From a candidate division FCPU426 bacterium (lineage in GTDB: Bacteria > Oederibacteriota > JAAXVQ01 > JAUVAV01): a DNA stretch of 11,789 nt. Below, piece after piece: positions 7,490 to 11,789 of the stretch (its first letter is position 1; each line of letters begins with the position of its first letter). A model generated the notes under the pieces. The model saw nothing but the letters and a program-made list of their open reading frames with translations, was not told where the DNA came from and searched no databases. Both the position numbers and the translations under genes were made by a program. The stretch covers positions 1 through 11,789 of the forward strand of contig JAUXBQ010000065.1 in NCBI GenBank assembly GCA_030619365.1, given 5' to 3'.

Positions 7490-8127
7490 TCCTGTTCTCT
7501 GGTCTCCGGCAACTGCTCGTGGACGGGGACGCTTTCGAGGATGTTTTCCAGCCGCAGGACCGTGATCAGGCTCTCTTGGTACTTGCCCACGCCGTAGATA
7601 AAACGCTTGTCCAAACCGTGCAACAGGGCCGGACTGCTCTCGATCCGGTCCATGGGCAGTTGCACTATGGCCTCCACCTTGTCGACCAGGAGGCCGAAGA
7701 GGCGAGAGGTGTGTTCCACTACGATAATGCGCGATTCGTCGGTTGGGGGCTGGGGGTTCTGGTTCAAACGCTTCGCCAGGTTCATGATGGGCACCACCAT
7801 GCCGCGGTACTTAATGATCCCTCCGATATACTCCGGCATCTTGGGCAGGTGGTTGATCTCCTGCCAGCGGATGATCTCCCGCACGAACAGGGCTTCGAAA
7901 GCAAAATCCTCCTTGTCCAGGCGAAAGGTCACGACCAATAAGCCTTTCAAAACGTTGAGCACGTCCTTCTCCTCTACATAGCCCATGCGCACCAGGGTCT
8001 TGCCCAAAGGCTCGGCGCTGCGCTGCTGCTCGGACAGCGCTTTTTCCAGTTGTTCCGGCGCCAGCCGCCCTCTCTGTACCAGCAGCTCACCCAGTGATTT
8101 TTCCTGTTGTCGTTGGACGGAGCTCAT
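7486..8127 (-). CDS. CheW domain fused to an MshEN-like N-terminal domain
   Basis: The 213-residue product has two parts. Residues 11-63 are two imperfect 24-residue units, beginning SLGELLVQRG and PLGKTLVRMG, separated by exactly 5 residues. This is the layout of MshEN (GspE/PilB N-terminal) domains, known to bind c-di-GMP in some ATPases. The leading arginine of the consensus RLG is Ser in unit I and Pro in unit II; the closing glutamine is kept only in unit I (Q34). Residues ~65-205 are a CheW domain, with KYRGMVVPIMNL at 106-117 in place of NLRG. I choose ATG 8127-8125, not the TTG at 8133, because AAGGTGG (8134-8140) is 6 bases from the ATG but touches the TTG. It lies between two TPR genes with overlapping or near-overlapping ends. 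The array-coupling role is solid; c-di-GMP binding is a hypothesis. Confidence 0.88.
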   Translation of the reverse strand: MSSVQRQQEKSLGELLVQRGRLAPEQLEKALSEQQRSAEPLGKTLVRMGYVEEKDVLNVLKGLLVVTFRLDKEDFAFEALFVREIIRWQEINHLPKMPEYIGGIIKYRGMVVPIMNLAKRLNQNPQPPTDESRIIVVEHTSRLFGLLVDKVEAIVQLPMDRIESSPALLHGLDKRFIYGVGKYQESLITVLRLENILESVPVHEQLPETREQE

Positions 8128-8129
8128 GT

Positions 8130-9302
8130 TCAACCACCTTTTACGAACTTGATGTTATTCCGGAGGATTTCATTGTGCGGGTCCAGCTCCAGGGCTCGTT
8201 CCCAGACCTGCAGGGCTTTCCCGTGCTCGCTCTGTTTGAAGTAAATGTTGCCGATTTTCAAGTACGCCTCGGGATGATGCGGCTCGATTTTGATCACATG
8301 CTTGAACATGTTCTGGGCGCGGGCGTAATCGCTTTGCCGGTAGTACAGGTTGGCCATGCCCAGCAACACGGCGGCGTCCTTCGGATTGAGCTTCTGGGCC
8401 GCCTCATATTCTTTCAGGGCCTCGTCGTTTTTCTCTTCCTGGTCGTAAATGAAAGCCAGGATTTTGTGCAGGTTGGCATCCTGGGGATTAATCTCCAGGA
8501 CTTTTTTATAGGCGGCAATAGCCTCGGCCCGTTTCCCCATTTGGGCATAAACCTGGCCGAGCAGCGTAAAGGCGTCCATGTTCTTCCGGTTGACCTTGAG
8601 TGTCCGCTGAATGAACGTCAGGGCCTCCTTGATGTTCCCCTTGCGGATCAGGAGCTGTCCCAGGTTCAGGAGACTCACTGCGTCCTCGGCATTGATCTCC
8701 AGGGCCTGGCGGTAGGCGGCTTCGGCCTCCACTAACTTCCCCATCTTGCTTTTCAGCCCGCCGATGATGTTGTGCACACCGGAGTGTTTGGGATTGATCT
8801 TGAGCGCCGCCTCGTATTCCTCCACGCCTTCCGCGTACTTGCCCTGACTCTCGAAAATGTACCCCAGTTTGAAGTGAACTTCCGACAGGTTGGGATTTAT
8901 TTTCAGTGCGTCCTGGTATTGCTGCCTCGCCTCCTCCAGCGCACCCTGTTTGTAATACACGTCTCCCAGGTTGTTGTGCAGCCCGGAATCCTCAGAATTA
9001 ATCTCCAGGGCCTTTTTATATTCGCTGATCGCTTCCTGGGCCTTGCCGGTGTTGGCGTAAATCAGGCCCAGTTTGCAGTGCGCGTTGACGTGCATGGAGT
9101 TGGTGACCAGGACCTGTTTGTACTCCTCGACCGCCTGGTCGTATTCGCCCACGTTGGAATAAAGAATCCCCAACTGGAAATGGACTTCCGCGTCCTGGGG
9201 ATTGAGTTCCAGGGCTTTCTTGAACTCCCGGATCGCCTCCTGGTAGCGCCGCGACAGGGAAAAGGCGACGCCCAGGTTGATATGGTCCTGAATTTTTTCC
9301 AT
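8130..9302 (-). CDS. TPR protein (11 tetratricopeptide repeats)
   Basis: This 390-residue protein is built of about 11 consecutive 34-residue TPR units from roughly residue 8 to 381, each ending in a LEINPQD-like turn, followed by a short RNNIKFVKGG tail. There is no signal peptide, transmembrane helix or catalytic domain. It starts 15 bases after cheR, with GGGGGAAGAG upstream, and its stop TGA is 2 bases from the next gene's ATG. Because CheR-TPR fusion proteins exist, this may be the unfused equivalent: a scaffold that brings CheR to receptors or to the array. It is clearly related to the larger TPR protein downstream, but generic TPR similarity prevents saying whether one arose from the other. 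Confidence 0.87.
   Translation of the reverse strand: MEKIQDHINLGVAFSLSRRYQEAIREFKKALELNPQDAEVHFQLGILYSNVGEYDQAVEEYKQVLVTNSMHVNAHCKLGLIYANTGKAQEAISEYKKALEINSEDSGLHNNLGDVYYKQGALEEARQQYQDALKINPNLSEVHFKLGYIFESQGKYAEGVEEYEAALKINPKHSGVHNIIGGLKSKMGKLVEAEAAYRQALEINAEDAVSLLNLGQLLIRKGNIKEALTFIQRTLKVNRKNMDAFTLLGQVYAQMGKRAEAIAAYKKVLEINPQDANLHKILAFIYDQEEKNDEALKEYEAAQKLNPKDAAVLLGMANLYYRQSDYARAQNMFKHVIKIEPHHPEAYLKIGNIYFKQSEHGKALQVWERALELDPHNEILRNNIKFVKGG
8134..8140 (-). promoter_or_regulatory. Shine-Dalgarno that fixes the start of the MshEN-CheW gene
   Basis: AAGGTGG on the minus strand lies 6 bases before ATG 8127-8125 and directly abuts the alternative TTG at 8133, which would be too close to be used. 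It sits inside the last codons of the upstream TPR gene (Lys-Gly-Gly-stop), so initiation is probably coupled to termination there. Confidence 0.6.
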
Positions 9303-9317
9303 CGCGCGCTCTTCCCC

Positions 9318-10142
9318 CTACGGCGTAGTGGGTTTCGTGGTTGGGGTTTCTTTCATCTGGTAGATCCGCTCGCGAATATCCATTATATTATACAACTCGC
9401 GGACGTCGCCCAGAAGCGTTTCCGTCATCCCCAGCACCAGATATCCCTGCATACGCAAATGCTCGTGAAAGTCCTGAAACAGCCGTTTCTGCAGGCTGCT
9501 GACGAAATAAATCAGTACGTTGCGGCACATGATCATGTCGAACGTACTATTCGGCATTTCGCCGGTCAGGTCATGGGTTTGAAACCGAACCCGGCGCTTG
9601 AGTGCGGGCTGGATCAACCACTCGCCGTTGTCGGTCCGCTCGAAATACCGGTGCCGCAGGGCGACCGGCACGGTCTGGATGATTTCGGAACCGTATTTAC
9701 CCGTGCGGCCGCGCTCCAAAACCGTGGGATCGATATCCGTGGCCAGGATGGACCAATTGCAGGAAGCCGGCAATCCTTGAGCCAGCAGGATGGCCAACGA
9801 ATACGGCTCCTGGCCGTTGGCGCATCCCGCGCTCCACACGCGCAGGCTCATCCGCTTCCGCCATTGCGGCAGTATTTTTGCCCTTATTTGCTCGTAAACG
9901 TCGGTATCCCGGAAGAACTTGGACACATTGATGGTCAGCCGGTCGAGCAGTTTGTCGTACTCCTCTGGTTCCCGCTCGAGCAGTTTCCGGTAATCCGAAT
10001 ACGCCTTGATGTGCATGGCCCGCATGCGGACCGCCAGCCGCCGTTTCAGGTAGCTGTCCTTGTATTGCCGGCAATCCAAGCCAGCCTTGTGGAAAATCAA
10101 CTGCAGGAGGTCTTGGAACTGCCGTTCTTCGTAGGGAATCAT
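9318..10142 (-). CDS. cheR: CheR, chemoreceptor glutamate methyltransferase
   Basis: CheR transfers methyl groups from S-adenosylmethionine to receptor glutamates, opposing CheB. The 274-residue product has the CheR N-terminal helical domain (basic SYLKRRLAVRMRAM at 30-43), the TINVSKFFRD motif (70-79), SAM-binding motif I WSAGCANGQEPYS (103-115), ATDID (134-138) and CRNVLIYF (206-213). GQEPYS replaces the enteric GEEPYS, a change I believe to be common in CheR outside enterics. No TPR tail is fused, but a TPR gene follows after 15 bases. The start overlaps the preceding gene's stop (ATGA) and lacks a strong Shine-Dalgarno, which suggests coupling. Confidence 0.96.
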   Translation of the reverse strand: MIPYEERQFQDLLQLIFHKAGLDCRQYKDSYLKRRLAVRMRAMHIKAYSDYRKLLEREPEEYDKLLDRLTINVSKFFRDTDVYEQIRAKILPQWRKRMSLRVWSAGCANGQEPYSLAILLAQGLPASCNWSILATDIDPTVLERGRTGKYGSEIIQTVPVALRHRYFERTDNGEWLIQPALKRRVRFQTHDLTGEMPNSTFDMIMCRNVLIYFVSSLQKRLFQDFHEHLRMQGYLVLGMTETLLGDVRELYNIMDIRERIYQMKETPTTKPTTP

Positions 10143-10492
10143 GGTTCACGTCGCAACAGCACCAAGTCGCCTTTTTGAATAATATCATGGGCCGCGATAA
10201 AACGTCCAATGGTTAATTCGTCCAAGCTCGCAACGATTTTTGGCTTTCCCACCTGATCCAGCAAATCCAGCATTCCTGAGGGGGTGGCCGGTTTTTTAAC
10301 GCACTTATTATATATTATATAGAAGGAATCCTGTTCCAGACTGATGGTTTCCCCGACTACCGCCGCTTCCCCGGTTTCCCTGACCAGAACCCCGGTGTTC
10401 TCCTCCGCCGTTTCCTGAACGCTTGCCAACGTGATGAAACCAGCTCCCAACAACGTACTGGTCAGAAAAACCGGCAGTTTTCGCACGCGCAT
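10139..10492 (-). CDS. Small secreted protein of unknown function
   Basis: I do not recognise this 117-residue protein. It starts MRVRK, then a hydrophobic stretch (residues 6-23, LPVFLTSTLLGAGFITLA) and a plausible signal-peptidase site after A23, so it is probably exported; a membrane-anchored form cannot be excluded. The mature part is short and mixed, with one cysteine (in YNKCVKK), and ends in TIGRFIAAHDIIQKGDLVLL. That GR-x-I...I-x-KGD-x-V pattern recalls small beta domains that end periplasmic proteins such as FlgT, but only weakly. It is the first gene of the chemotaxis string: its stop overlaps the cheR start by 4 bases. An AAAGGCGG-like site lies upstream of the ATG. A periplasmic sensor or flagellum/pilus-related role is possible but unproven. 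Confidence 0.72.
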   Translation of the reverse strand: MRVRKLPVFLTSTLLGAGFITLASVQETAEENTGVLVRETGEAAVVGETISLEQDSFYIIYNKCVKKPATPSGMLDLLDQVGKPKIVASLDELTIGRFIAAHDIIQKGDLVLLRREP

Positions 10493-10739
10493 CGTGTTCC
10501 GCCTTTCACAACCTTCCTCTGCTTTGCGTCTGAAGGTGTCACTTCCCCGGTTCCGGACCGGTTAGGCCTAGTCTCGGACTGTTGAGAGTTCAGTATAATA
10601 TATTTCTGAGATCATTGGAAATAATAAACATTCCGGTTGCCCGGCTTTCCGCTGTCGCGGACGTCCCCAGGCCTTTGGCGTTGCAGGGTAAGGCGCGTTG
10701 GGAACAGAAGGACCTGAAGGAAAAAAACAGAAGAGCAGG
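10493..10739 (-). promoter_or_regulatory. Leader region with small hairpins and a possible weak promoter
   Basis: This 247-base gap separates prmC from the chemotaxis string. On the minus strand it holds CCGG-GCAA-CCGG (10633-10644) and CCGC-GACA-GCGG (10649-10660), two adjacent 4-bp hairpins with four-base loops, the first a GNRA loop. Further on is CCGGT/ACCGG with a 5-base loop (10547-10561), and ACCTTC/GAAGGT (10511-10537) just before the ribosome site. An AT-rich TATATTATAC (about 10593-10602) could be a -10 element, but I find no good -35. A T-run shortly after the prmC stop has no stem before it. The gap therefore may carry the operon promoter and a structured leader; none of this is certain. 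Confidence 0.3.
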
Positions 10740-11642
10740 CTATTTACGCAATCCGGAGACGATCCGGGGTGTTTTTTGCCAGTCATGGCAAACTTGGATA
10801 GCGGCGAATCCATGACCATGGAACAGTGCGCGAACCGCAACTGCTTGGCCGAACCCGATCTCACAAACAAACAGACCGCCTGGCGACAGGAGCTTGCCCG
10901 CAGCCTGGAGCATCCGACGCACGAAACGCAATCCATCCGGACCGCCGCAGAGCGCTTGTCTTGGTTCAAACCGCACCTCGGGCTGCAATTGCTTCATATC
11001 CGCATCGGTGATATAAGGCGGATTGGACACCACCAGGGAAAACCGCCCCCCCAACTTCCGGGGAATCGGTTTTTCCGCGTCTCCCTGCAACAGGCGAACG
11101 CGTGACAGACCTTGTTGCCGGCAATTGCGGCGGGCCCATTTCAGCGCGCGGGCCGAGCGATCAACGGCAAAAACGCGCGCCTGCGGATACAGTCGCGCCA
11201 AAGCCAGGGCCAGATTGCCTGAACCAGTGCCAAGATCGGCGATATATCCGGGGGACTCGGTTTTATCCAGACGGCGGACGGTTTCGGAAAGGACCAGTTC
11301 GGTTTCCGGTCTGGGAATCAGCACTCCCGGACCGACGAGGAGGTTTAGACCGGCAAAGCTCTCGCTGCCCAGCAGGTATTGGAAAGGAAACCGGCGCGCC
11401 CGGGCCGCAATGAGCGAGAGATATTTCCCGGCCGGCCGGGCAGGAACACCGGTTTTAGCCTCACTGGCCAGCCATACCGGCGATTTATTCATTGCCATGG
11501 CCAGGAGATCCCGGGCGGTTCGCAGCGGAGCTTCGCTGCCCGCTGAGGCCAGTTGCGCGCTTCCCCAACGCTGCAATTGCGCTACGGTTTGGCCTGCCTT
11601 GGCAATCGTATCCGGTTTTTTAATTGACTTTGATTGCTTCAT
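10740..11642 (-). CDS. prmC: Peptide chain release factor N5-glutamine methyltransferase
   Basis: PrmC (HemK) methylates the glutamine of the GGQ motif in release factors RF1 and RF2, using S-adenosylmethionine, which speeds termination. The 300-residue product has an N-terminal helical domain (to ~90), the linker signature FPFQYLLGSESF then GPGVLIPRPETE (104-115), SAM-binding DLGTGSGNLALALA (136-149) and the catalytic NPPY (207-210). All are intact and the length is slightly above the usual ~280, owing to a basic N-terminal extension. The ATG at 11642 has no strong Shine-Dalgarno; no better internal start is obvious. prfA (RF1) is the usual upstream neighbour and would lie beyond the right edge. 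The stop is TAG. Confidence 0.94.
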   Translation of the reverse strand: MKQSKSIKKPDTIAKAGQTVAQLQRWGSAQLASAGSEAPLRTARDLLAMAMNKSPVWLASEAKTGVPARPAGKYLSLIAARARRFPFQYLLGSESFAGLNLLVGPGVLIPRPETELVLSETVRRLDKTESPGYIADLGTGSGNLALALARLYPQARVFAVDRSARALKWARRNCRQQGLSRVRLLQGDAEKPIPRKLGGRFSLVVSNPPYITDADMKQLQPEVRFEPRQALCGGPDGLRFVRRMLQAAGKLLSPGGLFVCEIGFGQAVAVRALFHGHGFAAIQVCHDWQKTPRIVSGLRK

Positions 11643-11673
11643 AATTTAGCATCTTAATAGTCTCTATAAATAT

Positions 11674-11697
11674 CTCCGCACTGATGTGCGGAGTTTT
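11674..11697 (+). terminator. Hairpin with T-run, terminator-like on the plus strand
   Basis: CTCCGCAC pairs perfectly with GTGCGGAG (8 bp) around a TGAT loop and is followed by TTTT on the plus strand. On the minus strand the following bases (ATATTTATAG) are a poorer U-tract. The orientation is puzzling, because no plus-strand gene ends here; it could stop antisense transcription into prmC's upstream region, or be part of the hairpin cluster to its right. Confidence 0.45.
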
Positions 11698-11717
11698 CAT
11701 GTAACCCTCACCCTTAT

Positions 11718-11740
11718 CCCTCTCCCTGCCAGGGAGAGGG
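11718..11740. repeat. Perfect 10-bp inverted repeat, dispersed-repeat-like
   Basis: CCCTCTCCCT and AGGGAGAGGG flank a GCC loop, with no mismatch. The preceding CCCTCACCCTTAT context resembles short palindromic repeats that recur in many bacterial genomes between genes. There is no T-run, so it is not a standard terminator. Copy number cannot be judged from one window. Confidence 0.55.
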
Positions 11741-11750
11741 CAAGAGGTAA

Positions 11751-11770
11751 CCCCGCACTTACGTACGGGG
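11751..11770. repeat. Third inverted repeat of the cluster
   Basis: CCCCGCAC and GTACGGGG pair around TTAC with one C-A mismatch. The arms resemble the 11674-11693 hairpin (CTCCGCAC/GTGCGGAG), so the two look like related units flanking the GGGAGAGGG palindrome. On the plus strand ATTCCTTTTG follows, a weak terminator tail. Confidence 0.45.
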
Positions 11771-11789
11771 ATTCCTTTTGTATGTTGAA

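Larger units (their letters stand above)
383..10492 (-). other. Predicted chemosensory operon of 13 genes
   Basis: Thirteen same-strand genes follow one another with overlaps or gaps under 40 bases: ATGA at 10139-10142, 15 bases, a 2-base gap at 8128-8129, ATGA at 7486-7489, 19, 39 and 5 bases, an 8-base overlap at 3869-3876, 3 bases, a TAATG overlap at 2836, 24 and 18 bases. No internal terminator is visible. CheA and receptors are missing, so signalling requires genes elsewhere. Confidence 0.65.

Noticed and set aside
5207..7597. Very long plus-strand open frame (796 codons) opposite the large TPR gene
   Set aside because: It mirrors the TPR repeats in antisense and has only repeated hydrophobic runs with no family signature. 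GC-rich, biased codons in the TPR gene keep stops out of this frame. The minus strand has clear TPR repeats and coupled neighbours.
8772..10178. Long plus-strand open frame (468 codons) opposite the second TPR gene and cheR
   Set aside because: It spans two convincing minus-strand genes and their junction and shows no domain of its own; it is an antisense shadow.
10521..10530. GACGCAAAGC on the minus strand, a core motif of c-di-GMP-I (GEMM) riboswitches
   Set aside because: The partner elements are missing: no GGGCAAACC with a GNRA-capped stem just upstream, and no AGCCGGG-type segment downstream before the ATG. The motif merely sits in the loop of the ACCTTC/GAAGGT hairpin.
10594..10599. 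Plus-strand TATAAT as a promoter
   Set aside because: No -35-like hexamer lies 16-18 bases upstream, and no plus-strand gene follows.
10568..10969. Minus-strand frame of 133 codons overlapping the end of prmC and the gap
   Set aside because: Most of it overlaps the prmC catalytic C-terminus in another frame; the product has no recognisable features and the start lacks a ribosome site.
11751..11770. CCCCGCAC...CGGGG hairpin as a type I-E CRISPR repeat
   Set aside because: It resembles the palindromic core of such repeats, but there is a single unit, no spacers and no cas genes.

Overview
The window comes from a Gram-negative bacterium that I cannot place to phylum. hldD (LPS heptose synthesis) implies an LPS outer membrane. 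The chemotaxis set, however, is the Bacillus/Thermotoga type: CheC, CheD and CheY proteins carrying a CSAMGQQ motif. By eye the DNA is fairly GC-rich, except the far left end and two intergenic gaps, which are AT-rich. All genes that I trust lie on the minus strand, so transcription runs from high to low coordinates.

Layout in transcription order: a hairpin-rich gap (11643-11789); prmC (release-factor methyltransferase); a 247-base gap with small hairpins and a possible weak promoter; then a long, tightly packed gene string. That string is a small secreted protein of unknown function, cheR, an 11-repeat TPR protein, a CheW domain fused to an MshEN-like N-terminus, a ~20-repeat TPR protein, a divergent P-II signal protein, cheY, cheC, cheD, cheW, a second cheY, cheB and hldD. 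Most junctions overlap (ATGA, TTGA/near-ATG, TAATG, an 8-base overlap) or are separated by fewer than 40 bases, so this is probably one operon (about 10492 to 383). Beyond hldD, a 189-base gap carries a good sigma-70-type promoter that drives a type I restriction-modification hsdM, cut off by the window edge.

How the genes fit together (inference): CheR and CheB methylate and demethylate receptors, CheD deamidates them, CheC dephosphorylates CheY-P, and two CheW-type proteins couple receptors to a kinase. CheA and any receptor are absent and must be encoded elsewhere. The unusual part is the middle block: TPR, MshEN-CheW, TPR and P-II, inserted between cheR and cheY. The MshEN-like region has the 24+5+24 residue layout of c-di-GMP-binding MshEN domains. 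The P-II protein aligns without gaps to classical P-II proteins over 112 residues but differs at the 2-oxoglutarate/Mg site. A reasonable hypothesis is a chemosensory array whose coupling is modulated by a second messenger and by nitrogen or energy status, with TPR proteins as scaffolds. Direct evidence for such an integrated system is limited to gene order, overlaps and motifs.
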